64,000 bases of DNA, from the NCBI GenBank assembly GCA_018873245.2, contig JAEMBT020000015.1:141072-205071 (forward strand). Direction: 5' to 3'. This stretch comes from Archegozetes longisetosus (lineage: Eukaryota > Arthropoda > Arachnida > Sarcoptiformes > Trhypochthoniidae). A program made the translations under genes and the position numbers. Shown here piece by piece: positions 24,089 through 37,370 of the stretch. The stretch's first letter is position 1. Each line of letters begins with the position of its first letter. The notes under the pieces were generated by a model. It was given only the letters and a program-made list of their open reading frames with translations. It made no database searches and had not been told where the DNA came from.

Positions 24089-26309
24089 AATGATTTCGGG
24101 CTACTTTCACCAAAAGATATAAGTGTAGCAAACACATCGATTTATAAAGTGATGAACAAATTGAGACAGAAGTTGACTAACACTTTTCAAACTAGTTATT
24201 AATATTTTTCCAGATTGATAAAAATAACTCACTTGGAAATACTTGTCTGTAAATGACAAAGCATTTTGCATCTCATATTCAACGACTCTATGATAGCTTC
24301 TGACAGCGACAAAAATATGATTTACAATTGGACAGATTCGGGAGTGTTGATCAGAAGTGGAGTAGCACGGGCTGAGCGCGTTGTCATAGATTTTTCAAAC
24401 TTGTAGACCCTTAAAGTGAAATCTGAGTTTCGGTAAAAGTAATCACAGTGCATTTCTCCCTTTACTTGTTTACTCACAATTAAATTTCGACATAAACATA
24501 TTCATTATTAAAGAGAAAAGATTTTGTCTTCAGAATTGCCAGGAATCCGCCATAAGCTATATTCTACACAGTTAATAAAGGTTTAAGCATTCTCATTCAA
24601 ATGGCTTAACTGTATAACGACGTGTTCTTCAAACCCTTGAACATTAAAACTCAAGTATACTGTGAAAAATGATTGTAGATGAAAGACCTATTTAACTAGT
24701 TTTATATAGGTACTCAAATTTGAAAGAATACACAAAATTTGTTTGATGAGTGGCTATTAAGTTTCCGTTAACAATATTGATTATTCTCAAGTCAATTTTT
24801 ATACACATCCTGGTTTACTTAAAATGATTTACTTGGACATTTATTCATCTCGTCATCTCGAATGAACTTAGTGAATAAACGTTCATTATCAAAATCAATT
24901 CGTTATATGTATGTGAAAGTAACTTTTTGTGTGTTAAAGGCTTTCTTTCAAAAGTAAAATTTGATATCTAGATTCATTTGTCAGAGGCTTAAAAGTTCAG
25001 GGAATTGATATTAATACTGTCGAATATCAGGCGTTCACATGAAAACCATCTGAAAATGTATTTTCAACCGTTATTGCTTTATTCACGTTGAGGAAAAGTT
25101 ATGAATAATAATGTGAACGATTAAGAACCTGATTTCGAACTATTTATCATTAAGAATCGTCAATAATCAATACAGACAACAAACGCATTGTCAGTTATTG
25201 TAAGATAATTTGCATTACTACAAGCGATATTGAAAATATTCATAGCCTCATGTAGAATCATACATAGAGATTTTTATCAATTATTTTTCAATATAACTCA
25301 GTCTAATTTGACGTATTTAGTCCTTAATCTATTGAAATTAATGTAGATTGTTGTGAAGAATAATAGTCAATTCAATTGTATTCTTCCATATTAGTCTTCT
25401 ATATGAATCACGTTCCTAATGTTTGATTTTCAGGAATAATCTGCACAATTATTGTAAAATTACTCGAAAGAAATTGAATATAATTCAGCATTAAAATTTA
25501 TAGTTAAACTACCAGTGAACGAAAATAAAGCTTTTGAAATATAACTTTGCTATCTTATTTATCTAGAAATCAGCCAGACAGTTTCATAGCGAACGATTGA
25601 AACATCAGTAACACTTAGGTGTAATTTGTGGGACAGTGTCTGTAACGGATCGAATCGCGTGAGGTTTAGGAACAAAAATGACAGGTTGGGTTTAAATATT
25701 AAACATCACTGTGGGGACGAACAAACGTTTAAAGTACTAGTGATAGTCTGACTTTAATGGAAAAGACGACTTTTTAAAGGCTATAGCTCATAATACACCA
25801 ATATAGAGTGATAGTCAATCAAGGCAATTTATGATTAATGATAAGAGTACTTTAGCATAAAATCTACCACTCTTCGTGATTGAATTTAAGCAACAATCTA
25901 ACACTATGAATGAAATTTAAGCCGAATATATTTCATTTAAAATACTGTTGATGAAATTAGCTTCATTACTTGAAATGTATAATTCTTGATAGAATCAGAC
26001 AATTCTTTATTAACACTTCAAACTAGTTATAAATGTTTTTCAAGATTCAAAATGAAATGATAGAATATTGAATATAATTCTTTATGTGTTTTTGTAGTTC
26101 AATGATTTTGTACTTAATTCAAATAATTTTGCGTCAACTCACAATTAAAATAAATCTTACTATCATATCGTAAATAATCTTATTCTCTGATAAATTTTAA
26201 TTTGAGTAAAAAATAAACAAAAGCTCAATTTGCAAAAAATTTCTTAAAAATATACATTTGACAATAAAATCAGAATAGAATCAAAGCATTCTTTAGCTAA
26301 ATTCCAATT
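24089..26309. other. Array spacer, right arm
   Basis: Mirror of 371-2588. It contains the conserved block at 25.62-25.79 kb. No gene is seen. Confidence 0.45.
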
Positions 26310-27320
26310 TTATATTTGAATTACAGAAATATTCTTAAACTCATCACTCATTGTTGTAGAACAACCCAACGAACATTCATCATATCATTAGAAAGATATC
26401 CCCCAATTGTTCATCACAATTTTGGTTGTTTTAGTTAAAACTAGCTTTAGCTCAAATCAATTCAAGTGAGACATAGTAAGAATAAAACACAATAACTAAA
26501 CAGAAAGTGTTAACAATGCATCAAATTTCAAAACAATTAACAAGCCTACACATAAGGATAGAGTATGAAGAATATAATTGTCTGCTTTGATGAAGTACTT
26601 GATAAATACACACATTCATTGATTTTTTCACATGAATGAAATGAGCAACTATTTGATGAGTTCAATCAGTCACATAAACAGTTGGTATTCCATCCGTCTC
26701 TTTAGCTGTTTATTAAAAATTGATTGAATATTTAATATCGATCAATTTGTCCAACAATGTTGTAATGAATTAACATTAGAATTCGTTAAAAAATCAATGA
26801 ACATACAGGTGAATATCAAACTTATGAGTATAGATTTGTAAAGTTCTTTTATACTTCTAATGTCCAATCGGTTCTTCGTATACTTTCTTCACGTGATAGT
26901 AATTACGAAACATGTAATACATGTATTACGAACTATTATATTTATAGTAATAATTATCGCTAATATTGTTAAAGATATTGTTGAATAATCATAGGACTCC
27001 GTTCTGAATAAAAAATTGCTATAACAGTCGAGTATTACTATCAAGCATGATAGAATTGAAGATTTTGTCTTAAGACACTTGATATCGCAACTAAACAGAG
27101 GAGCTTAGAGTGAATAGCGTCTTCGATTCTCATAATTACAATGATTTCGATCATAAAACATATGGACATCAAATTCAATGTTAAAAATTGTGTTAATTGT
27201 TCGCTTATTAAAGTTTCGAAAGTTTTTATCATACATCGGTAACAAGTCATCTAACATGATCAAAGAAATGATCTCAGATATAGTTCGAATCTGGAAACCA
27301 AATGAATTCTGTTTATTAAG
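26310..27320 (-). pseudogene. Membrane-protein pseudogene, copy b
   Basis: Broken homologue of the ORF at 17969-18991. From the N-terminal side (about 27300) it keeps a ttccag|att junction, a stretch matching LIMLDDLLPMY...FNKR (against VIMLNNLLLIY...FDKR), a RIEDAI match near 27120, a HVKKVFE match near 26890, and the conserved C-terminal tail with stop at about 26310. There are many frameshifts and stops. It crosses the outer end of the visible palindrome arm (26678): its C-terminal part is duplicated at 1-370, and whether the rest is duplicated is not visible. Confidence 0.75.
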
Positions 27321-29100
27321 CAGACCAAGAGATTGTGAGCTCAATCTGTGCTTTACCAAAACTCGTATTAACTTGTCTATGAAAAAATACATGCATTATT
27401 GAAGAGAATAGTTTTTTGTTTTATAATTGTCAGCAATTTGCCATAATACATATGCCACAAGATCAATGATAGCTTAAACTTTTTCAACCAAACCATTCAA
27501 ATGCAAACCAGTGCGTTGTTTAAGCTTTTATAAACCAAACTCAACCAGACTGAAAGATTCTGTTCAACTAGTTTTTGCAGGTACTCAAATTTGAAAGTGT
27601 GCAGAATCTATTGCTAATGGTTTCTGTTTTCAATATTGATCAAGTGAATTATTTTGCAAATCAATCCTGAAATGTACGGTATAATAGTGAGATCTTAATT
27701 TTTTACATTTATTCAGTTGACAATCTCAAACAAAGCTCTCTATCAAAACAGCTCAATTGAAGTTACATGTATATGAAAGTATCATTATGTGTTAACAGCT
27801 CTTAAGAGTCAAATTTGATATCTTGTTTATTCACTACTTTTAAAAGAATGTGCAATTGATCGCAATATTGTTGAACATTGGGCGTTGGCTAATAACTGAA
27901 AATGCATTTGAAAGCTTTTTCTGCTTAAGTCACATTGAAAAAAATGACGAGTAATAGCTTCTACGATTAAGAATTTTATTTCAAAATTTGATCACTAAGA
28001 ATCATCGATAAGAAGTATAAAAAATGAAAGTAGTGTTCAATTATGTCAGATCACTTGTATTGCTAGTTAAATAAATGCAATTTTTTATCAAAACAGATAG
28101 TTATTTAGTTCAGGCTATGCAGGAGTTACAAGAATTAAACAATCTCTAATGGTTTCACTTTAAAATTGATCATTTGTTATTTTCTTATTCTCAGGTTTCG
28201 TGTTAGAATGATCGGAGTTTAAATCTTCCTAATAGAAAGTTATGACAGAATTGTTCATCTAATTTCATTTAGAATGACAACTAAAAATTGAATCACTCTA
28301 ATTTCATGCTCTAAATCTTGCAATCACTATAAATCGCGACATTGAAAACGAATGAGAAAGCAAAATCACTATACAGAATATTCTATATATTTAATAAGAT
28401 ACATAAAAATATGATTGACTAACTTGAGGTAGATTTCAAGCATATTACTGATTCGACAAAGTTTAAGCACTCAATTTTTTGTCATAAAATAGTTTGGCTA
28501 TAAAGAAATAATCTCTCAATCTCCGAGTCAAAGCTAATTTTGAATATTCAAAAATCTTTAGAGCTCGTATTTTGCTTCCAAGTTATAAATCGTTTAGATG
28601 TGATAAGCATGTAACAAATGAAGAAAATGAGCAAACTGAGATATAATCACAAGAAAAGTGTAAACTTCAATAAATATGAATAATGTACATCATGCTTGAT
28701 ATTTCAATAAAAATATCTTTAAAAGTTGAGACTTTCACTCAGATGTTACAGGTTTTAACCAGGTTATGAAGTTTGATCTCAGTAGAATTTCAAGAAACTG
28801 AATATATTGTTTTAAACTATTTTTAACACAAAGTAAGAATTGTTATCCTAAGCTTGATTTATTTCAATTAAATGAAGTTCCATGAAATAAATGGGAAATC
28901 TTTTTCAATTGTTTTATTTGAGTTTGTGAGAATGCGTAGGATTTTATAGTTTTTAAAAATAACTAATGAAATGTGAAGTCATCTGCTTCTTTATAATTTC
29001 GACAAATTCTTTAAGTATTGATTTATTCATGTGATATGCAGTAAGATTAGATTACTTTATGTTCAAAAATAGCATTTATCTATATGTGAAAATAAGTATA
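27321..29100. other. Array spacer with decayed repeat blocks
   Basis: No intact gene. The sequence at 27.55-27.85 kb matches the array block seen at 7.1-7.4 kb (mirror 19.3-19.6). The sequence at 28.1-28.5 kb matches the block at 4.3-4.7 kb (mirror 22.0-22.4). Long A+T-rich stretches have no recognisable content. Confidence 0.4.
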
Positions 29101-29710
29101 GTTTTCTAAATAATTCTAAATTTAATATCGATAAATTTTGTCTTAGAATGTTGTAATGAATTAACATTAGAATTAGTTTAAACTGTGATTAAAGACCCAA
29201 GTGAATATCAAACTTATTAGTATTGATTTGTAAAGTTCTTTTATACTTCGATTGTCCAATCAGTTCTTCGAATACTTTCTTCACATGATAGTAATCATTA
29301 CGAAACAAAAATGTAATACAAGTACAACGAAATATTATATTTATAGTAATAATTATCGCTAATATTGTTAAAGGTATTGTTGAATATTCATAGGTCTCCG
29401 TTCTGAATAAAAGATTGCTATAACCGTTGAGTTTTATTCTCAAGAATGATAGACTTAAAGATTTTTTATTAAGAGACTTGATATCGCAACTAAACAAAGT
29501 GGAGTTTAGAGTTAAATTTATATCGTCTTCAACTCTGATAACTAGAATGATTTGATCATATAGCGTATAGACAGCAAATTCAATATCTTGAAAATTGTGT
29601 TAATTGATCGTTTACTAAAGTTTTTATCATACTTTAGTAACGAGTTATCTAACATGATCAAAGATATCTCAGATATAGTTCGAATCTCGAAACCAAATGA
29701 ATTCTGTTTA
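29100..29710 (-). pseudogene. Membrane-protein pseudogene, copy c
   Basis: Fragmented homologue. One ORF (29542-29754) keeps LIMLDNSLLKYDKNF...KRSIN. A second (29189-29497) keeps LRIKLNGY, YEYST, a long hydrophobic stretch and HVKKVFEE. Frames are broken between them, and the C-terminal third is missing or unrecognisable. The splice-like ttccag of copies a and b is ttcgag here. The immediate upstream flank, on the high-coordinate side, is nearly identical to that of copy b (aagcagaccaagagattgtg at about 27318 and 29713), so b and c are a recent duplicate pair relative to copies a and d. Confidence 0.75.
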
Positions 29711-31480
29711 TTAAGCAGACCAAGAGATTGTGAGCTCAATCTGTGCTTTACCAAAACTCGTATTCACTTAACAATCGTATTCGTAAACAATCAATGATGG
29801 TTTAAACATTATCAATCAAATCATTCAAGTGTAAACCTGTGCGTTGTTTAAGCTTTTAAAAACCAAAACTCAACCAGACTGAAAAATTGTGTTCAACTAG
29901 TTTTATGCAGGTACTCAAATTTGAAAGTGTGTAAAATCGGTTAATTCATAGCTAATAGTTTCTGTTTGAAATGTTGATCTTTTCAAGTCAATTATTTTTG
30001 TAAATCAATCCTTGTATATACGGTATAATAGTGAGCTCTTAATTTTTTGCATTTATTCAGTTCAGAATCTCAAACAAAACACCAACAAAGTTCTCTATCA
30101 AAACGGCTCAATTCAAGTTACATGTATATGAAAGTATCATTGTGTGTTAAGCTCTTAAGAGTCAAATTTGATATCTTGTTTATTCACTACTTTTAAAAGA
30201 ATGTGCAATTGATAGCAATATCGTTGAATATTGGGCGTTGGCTAATAAAATAACTCAAAATGCATTTGAAAGCCTTTTCTTCTTGTTACATTGATAAAAA
30301 TTACGAATAATAATTTCTACAATTAAGAATCTTATTTCGAAATTTTATCACTAAGAATCATCGATAAAAAATAAGTTTATATAAAATGAAAGTAGTATTT
30401 AATTATTGTCAGATCACTTGTATTGCTAGTTACTGCTCAATTTTCAGAATCTGCCAAATATTAAATAATCTAATATTTAAACACAATTTTTTGTGGTTAC
30501 CAATCAGACAAAATGAATAATTCGAGATTAGAACTTATAAAATTAGCATCATGCACAAATAGTTGTTGTAACATAAGATTACTATCTGATTTAACTAGAA
30601 ATCAGGCAGATATTTTCATTGAGAGTGCCTGATGAATTAGTAATAAGGGCGATTATAGGATTTATTTTGGGATATCAAAACAGGTATCTAAAACAGGTCT
30701 AATTGAATTGGGTTTATGGACAGAAGTGAAGGGCTCAGCTACTCAAACCTTAAACATCACTATCAGATCGAACAAGAACTCAAAGTACACGTACTCATCT
30801 GACTTCAATAGGAAAGATGATTATTTAAGGGTTAAAACTTCTGATTGAATAATATTAGATAGTATGAAGTTTATAATCAACAAAATTCGTAATAATATTT
30901 TAGCATAAAAATTGTCATTCTTGATTCATTGATTGATTCTTAGCAACATTCTAACACTATGAACAAAATTCAATCGTAAATATATTTCATTTGAGATAAC
31001 TATTGATTATTCTTCATCATTTCAAATCAATATAATTCATGATAAAATACCAACAATTCTTCATTTATCATTTTAAAGATATTAGCTTTCAAGATTGAAG
31101 ATGAAAATAATTCAACACATGAAAGTAATTGTTTACATAAATGATAAAAAATGTTTGCGTCTCATACTCAATAACTCTATGAGAGCTTTTAACATTTGAA
31201 AAAATATTATCTACCTTTGTAGGGATTCGCAAGTGTCGATTAGAAGCAGAACAGTGTCACTGATTTTTCATACCTGCAAACAGTGAAATCTGGATTTTCG
31301 CAAAGTAGTCAATGCATTTCTGACTATATTGTAATTTTTAATTGACATTCGGTCTTATTTCTACAATGTTAATTTTAATCTAAATAATTCTGGAGAGATG
31401 AAAGTTTTAGTAAATTATCTAATGAATTTAAACTGTTCAGCTTTTTAAACTTCAACGCTTGCCTCATCAAATCAAAGAAT
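29711..31480. other. Array spacer
   Basis: 29.75-30.2 kb is a close repeat of 27.4-27.85 kb. The block at 30.64-30.83 kb is the diverged version of the gttcgt-type block found in the palindrome arms. No gene is seen. Confidence 0.45.
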
Positions 31481-31790
31481 TTCAGATTTTCAGCTCACCT
31501 CAGACTAAAATAGTGGCTACAATTCTGCTTATCAACTAATCTAAAGTACTGATTTTGATTAATCTATTATTCATTGTGAGATAGTTTTGTTTGAAGAGCG
31601 AAAAAGTAATAAAGGTAATGCTCAACTTAATGAACAACGCGAACAAAGCCCGAAAATGATCTTTGCATACAATTTGATTATTTATATTGATTATTTGCTC
31701 AATTAAACTAAACGAGAATATTCTCGAGTTTTCTTGTTTGTTTAAAGATAAAGCAACAAGGTTTTAATATCTTAACCCTTTTCCATATAT
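31480..31790 (-). pseudogene. Relic of the 128-aa ORF
   Basis: Minus-strand translation keeps KDHFRALF, SITFITF and FKQNYL in a single frame, aligning with KDHLQALL, SITFITF and FKQNYI of the intact ORF, followed by stops. There is no start codon equivalent. It lies between copies c and d of the membrane-protein pseudogene, the same order as in the palindrome arms. Confidence 0.7.
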
Positions 31791-32309
31791 TCAGTTGTTT
31801 TGGATCAATACAATTATTATAATATGATAAATCAAATGGGCTTTAAGCAAAAAAATTTGATTACTTGTCTATTTCGAGTGTTTGCATACCACTCAATTGT
31901 TATTCATTAGCCTCCAAGTATAACGTGAGACAAATTTGATGATAAATCTAATGCGAAAGATGGTCATTTTCTTAGTAAGTAAACACCGAATGTAATAAGC
32001 AAATATTCATAGCCATTTAGTTCAGGCTAAGAAAAAATTATAGATGCACTTATCGAATAATCTTTATTTAACGCTTCCATCTCAAAACTGATTACTTGCA
32101 ATTCGAGAACTCAATCTTATATAAGATAGATATTAGTTGAATCGCTTTAAACAAATTTCACATTCTCTATTACGATCACTCTAAATGTGACACTGGTATT
32201 AAAGAGAAAGTAAAGCTATCATAATATTATTCTGTAAATTCTATAAACATTAAATTGCCCAACTTGAAACTATCGAACTTATAGATGATTCATCAAAATT
32301 TAAGTTTAA

Positions 32310-32420
32310 AACTTGTTCAGGTATCAAAGACAATGTAATCTTGGTATTAGATTCTCAGAATTTACGAATTAAAGCAAATTTTGGAGTTAATAAATTTTGT
32401 AATTTTTTCACTTTACTATT
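32310..32420 (+). pseudogene. Relic of the 107-aa ORF start
   Basis: Plus-strand codons give KDNVILVLDS, aligning with KNSVILRVDS at the start of the 107-aa ORF. The ATG is replaced by ATC and the frame is soon lost. As in the palindrome, it is on the strand opposite to the membrane-protein copies. Confidence 0.5.
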
Positions 32421-33880
32421 AAACTGTACTCTTATCTGATAAAACATTAAATAAAAAACGTGTCAGAACTTAAATAAACACGATAGGAAGGTATAAATAT
32501 TGCAATAAATACAGATATTGTAAGTCATATGATTGGTCACTAAATAAATTAAACAATTTAATAGTTGAAGTAATCGTGAACTTTAAAGCTGATATTAAGT
32601 TTGATTTCAAATTGGACGATTTAAAATGAGAATCTACATTTCACTCAAAAGTATTTCTAACACAAGAGTTTTACTGTAAGCTTGAATTCTTGTCAAAGAA
32701 GTTGTACAAATTGAATTGGAAAGTTCCTTCAATTTTTTTGAGTAACTTTAAGTCAAAATTAATGAGAGAGTATAAAATCTCGTATTCATCAAGTAATGAA
32801 TAAAATCTGATCTTTAATGTGATTCGTTTGTATAGAATTTTATTTCGAAGATTCTTAAATATTCATTTATCCATGACATATAAGATTAAATTACTCAAAG
32901 TTCAAAAATAGCACCTTTATATATAGATAAAATGGTTGCAATTTTCTAACCAGAATATTTAGTTACATATTAAGATAAAAAAATAATCCTCACTTGACTC
33001 GACTACATTAGCAGAGATTTCAGATATAAAATTTATATTCAAGTAATCAATAAATTGTGAACAACCAATTTTGAACACAACTATATTTATTATATTCACC
33101 TCATAATCATAACAAGGCTGAACAAATCGATAATTTTTTTGAAGATATAAATTTTACCAGAAAAATCATAAAAGCTGGTTTGAGTAAAAATAAAATTTAG
33201 CTCAATTAAACTGGTGAAGTGTTCTAACAAAGTATGGTAGAAGATTGCTAAATTCAGAAAGTTTCAAAAAATAAGTTAGCTTATAAAATGAGAAAACAAT
33301 TCAAACAGATTTAGCTTAATATTAAAGTATTAAGTAATTAAACTTTGCGGTAACTCAACGTATGTTAGCGAAACTTCTGAATAAGACTATAGTGTTACTA
33401 TACAAGCACTAGGAGGATGTGAATAACCCATTGAGTGCAGATATTATATGTCATATGACAGATATATCAATGACAAGATTAAACAAGTTAAAAATGGAAA
33501 AAGTCGTGAGTTAAAATCGACGTTGGGTTTGATTTCGGAATAAGACAGAATGTATATCTAGACTTTGTTTAAGACTATTTTCTGATATGAAAAGATTTAT
33601 TGTAAACTTGAACTTTCGTCTATTAAACAAGGAAGTTACACGAACTAAACTGGGAAGTTTCTTCAATAACTTTTTTAGTTTTGTAGTTAAATGGTTTTAT
33701 ACTTAAAACAGTTTAAATTGATATTTGAAATATATCAAATATATCATATGTACTATTATTATTCGATGTTGTTTAACAATAAATACAGTTAAAAAGCTCT
33801 GATAATACGAAAAATTTCTGAAAAATATATATTAAACGTAATAGTGTAAGAACAGAATCGAAGCATTCTTTAAATAAATT
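32421..33880. other. A+T-rich array spacer
   Basis: No ORF, repeat or motif that I can support. Two loosely similar stretches around 32.5-32.75 and 33.4-33.7 kb suggest another decayed internal duplication. Confidence 0.3.
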
Positions 33881-34830
33881 TCAATCTTATACGTGAATTT
33901 CGAAAGTATTTTCAAGGCGACTATTCGCTATTTTAGAACAATCTAAAGAACTTTCATCATATGATTTGTAACGTTTTCGCCCCATTTGTTAATAAGTTTT
34001 CACTAAACTTAACTTTGGCTCAAATCGATTAAAGAGAAACATTATAAGAATGTAGTCAAATATTTGAAATGTTAGCGGTTCACAATAACTTAAGATAACT
34101 AACCTGTACATAAGGATAGATAATGAAGAAAATATTGTCGATTTTGATGAAATACATAATAAAACACTTATTTTCATCGATAATATATTTTGTGTGAATG
34201 AAATCAACAAATGTTCCATGAGTTGAATGAATAACATTAACAGTCGGTACTCCTATTGGTCTCTTGTTATTTATTAAATATTTAATTCTGATCAATTTTG
34301 TTTATAAATGTTATAATCAATTAACTGTAGTATTGTATTCCAGCCACAATTGAACTACAGTTCGATATTAAACTTAAGTCAGTATTAGTTTGTAAATTTG
34401 TTTTATACTTCAAATGCTCGATCATTTTTCGAAAACCTTCCTCACATGATGGTTATTCTCACGATACAGAAGTGCGAGAAATGTTATACTTGTCATAACA
34501 TTTATCGCCAACATTTTAAGAGTTGTTGAATATTCATAAGATTCAGCTCTGAATAAATAGTCGCAATAACTGTCGAGTTTTATTCTAAAGCTTAATAGTA
34601 TTGAAGATTTTATCTTCAGATTTGAGATTATTAAGCAAATCAGAGCTTTAATTAGAGCTAACTTAATAGCATCTTTGATTCTGATAATTACGCCGACTAT
34701 TACGAAGCATATGGACAGCAAAGTATGTCGAAATCTTTATTAATCATTCATTTATCAAAGTGTTTTTTTATCATACGTTAGTAACAAGTTGTCTAAGATG
34801 ATCAAAAATGTAATATCAGGTGTATTTTGA
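33880..34830 (-). pseudogene. Membrane-protein pseudogene, copy d
   Basis: Broken homologue of the 340-aa ORF. Surviving stretches include IRIKDAIKLALIKAL, FRIKLDSY, YEYST and HVRKVFE (34422-34721), a GVPTVNVIHSTHGT match (34080-34295), and ILIMFLFNRFEPKLSLVKT (33989-34237). The last of these supports the reading frame of the left-arm 300-aa ORF in this region. The terminal FEIHV-stop near 33895 supports the tail of the 340-aa ORF. Several frameshifts and a stop separate the parts. Confidence 0.75.
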
Positions 34831-35700
34831 AACTATAAATTAGAGAAATTCAAGTTATTCAACAGATCAAAAGATCATGATCTCAATCTATGCTTTAACA
34901 GAATTAGTATTCTCTTATCCATAAATAAATGTTAGTATAGATATATGCACTATTATGGGGAAAAGTTTACACCTGAAAAATTGTCTGGAATTGTCCTTCA
35001 CATTCTACAAAGTCAATAATGGTTTAAACATTTTTAATCAAATCCTTTCAATGTAAACCACTGTATTCTTTAAGCTTTTGAAAAACTAAGATTTAATCAG
35101 ACCGAAAATTTATTGCAAAATGAAAAATTGGTAGTTTTATATAGGTTTTCGAGATTGAGTCTGCAGAGTCTGATAGATGTCTAGCTATTAGGTTTCACTT
35201 TACAACATTGATTTTCAAGTCCAATTTTTTTATATTCAATTCTGGTATATGCGGTATAAAAGTGAGCTCTATTATTGGTATTTATTTAGCTAAGAATCTT
35301 CAACGAAACATCAACAAAATTCTTTATCAAAACCTACTTAATTCGTTATATGTATATGAAAGCATCATTGTGTTAAAAGCTATTCTTTTGAAAGTCAAAT
35401 TTGATATTTTATTTAAGTTTATTCGCCACTCTTATAAGAGTCTGGAATTGAAATTTGAGTGTTGGCTAATAAACAGAGAGAAAATACATTTAAAACCTTT
35501 ATTGCATTGATAACAAATTTATGAGTAAACTTCTACAATTAAGGACTTGATTTCGAACTTTCATCATTAAGAATTATCGATAAGGAATATAAAAACATAA
35601 ATAGTATTGGCTTAACAAACGAAGCACAAACTATAAATAATGTCATTCAAAATGAATGTCGATTCATGTAGATGTAAATGTAGTGTAAATTAATGGTTGT
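34831..35700. other. Array spacer (upstream side of copy d)
   Basis: Matches the upstream spacer of copies b and c (block around gaaagcatcattgtgttaaa near 35355). A 100-aa ORF at 35208-35510 overlaps this non-coding block, and the corresponding region of the other units is not open, so I treat it as chance. Confidence 0.4.
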
Positions 35701-37000
35701 ATCATACAAGTGCATACATAACTCCTTTTCTCGCACTTTTGATATCTATTGCAGTTCTGACTCTAAACTACAAATTCTTCTATCCATTGCTATTCTATGA
35801 GATTGTCTAGAGTCCAGTCCTAGAATTGAGTATTCATTTCTAATTATCATTTGGCAGATAACCTGTATTAAATAATATACCCCTATTTGAAAATTCAGTC
35901 TTAAGAATGAAATTAAGCTAAGGTCCAGAGTTACTGATAGATCCAGAGCTAATAGATTTTTAAGCATTGGTTAACTTTATTCAACAGAAAGCTCTTCGCA
36001 TTACATCACTGTGACTGCAATTATTAGGCAGCATCTATTATAGGTTGTCATCACTTTCTTAACACTTATCAATACATGTCTTTTCATGGTAATCCACCAA
36101 AGTCGAGATTTTCACAAGATTTGCTGTTATTTATGCTGTAACTGTATTTTATTCAATATTTATTTAAGTTATGAATATCGTGTCTTCAGTCGCATATGAA
36201 ACACAAGATCTATAGGTCACTGAACTGGCGGCTACTAGTGGATAGAGAGAAAAGTATGAAAACTTCTCGCAGATAATTGTGTTAATAATAGTAAACACTG
36301 AAATAGAATAATCAATGATTTTCGATTAGCAGTTTTCATCACTGATCCAAATGTTGGACTTTATTGTTGAAAATGTGTTATTTTCGACTATAATGCTATG
36401 ATGTGAATATTGATTAAAACAGTTAAGATCTTGCGAGCACTATTGATAAGAGTTTCTTACATTTTCAGATGACTTTAATTACATTTCTTAAAAATGGTTG
36501 AGATGTTAACATGTTACATGTTACATGTTACTTGTTGCATACTTGTTACAATGTAAAATATTTGAGTGAAATCGTGATCAATGGTGTGTCTGGCTACACG
36601 TATTTCTTTCAATTAATTATCAATCAACTTTAGATCACAGTGTTTGATATATTATGATTAATTAAAGGCAACAATCGCTATATTTTCAATTAGATTCAAT
36701 AGATTTTTCATGTAATTTTACGTATCATCCACAAAGCATGGCAAATTCAATGACACAATGCTTTGTGAATAAGTTGCATACCACATAGTCTAACTGAAAA
36801 ATATAATTATTTATGGATCTAATTAACCACAAAATATCTAACACTGTGAACTAAAATTGATCAATAATTAGCTGAAAAAATATGCGTAGCCAGGCACACC
36901 CTTCATTATCTTTCCATTCGTATTTTTAACAATTTAATTATTGAGCTCACTTTCAGAAACAGTAGTTGCAAAACATTAAAATTCTGTTTTACTGTATCAC
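35700..37000. repeat. Diverged inverted copy of 62220-63320
   Basis: Reads as the reverse complement of 62220-63320 with moderate divergence. Examples are ggttgtcatcactttcttaa at 36044 against ttaag/aaagtgatgacaacc near 63020, and ctctaaactacaaattcttc at 35762 against gaagaattcatagtttagag near 63284. It contains a smaller foldback element at about 36500-36990. Together with its partner it brackets the whole transposon nest. Confidence 0.75.
36500..36990. mobile_element. Foldback/MITE-like inverted repeat
   Basis: Two arms of about 230 bp meet near 36749 at cacaaagca...tgctttgtg. Arm content includes tgtgtctggctacacgtatt at 36582 and its imperfect inverse at about 36890. A second copy lies at about 62225-62600. 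It has no coding capacity. Confidence 0.65.
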
Positions 37001-37370
37001 AAGCTTATTTGGAATATTAAGAACGCGCAGAATCTCTCATAAACCATAACATTCTCTAAACAATTGATCGATAATTGATTTGATATATTATTCACATTAA
37101 GCCTATATTCATATTATATAGAAACACGTGTAAAGAAGCCAAACTACAGTTATCAACGTAAGTGTCAGACAAATACATTCCAAGCATAGAGAATAGTGCA
37201 CAATATATATTTTTGCAAAGCTATCAATATTTTCTATTAGAGATTCAATCAGTCGATCTAAAAATAGTTATTCAGCTGAAATAACTATTATTACTTAAGA
37301 ATCTCTTAATAAATGTGGGAATGTTAATGTAATTATTATATGATTTCATAATGGACTTCAAACTGGGAGT

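Larger units (their letters stand above)
1..26678. repeat. Giant near-perfect palindrome (arms about 13.3 kb)
   Basis: The left arm 1-13285 reads as the reverse complement of 13386-26678. Mirror pairs were checked by hand at many points: base 1 with 26678, 2589 with 24088, 4897 with 21780, 9241 with 17434, 12346 with 14318 and 13285 with 13386. The coordinate sum drifts only from 26679 to 26675 over the outer 9 kb, then by up to about 20 bases nearer the centre, so the outer arms are almost identical and differ by short indels. Base 1 is already paired, so the left arm continues beyond the window. Every gene and transposon in it is present twice in opposite orientation. It may be a genuine inverted duplication or an artefact; the sequence alone cannot decide. 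Confidence 0.95.

Noticed and set aside
35208..35510. 100-aa ORF upstream of copy d
   Set aside because: Overlaps a spacer block repeated elsewhere in the array where no frame is open.
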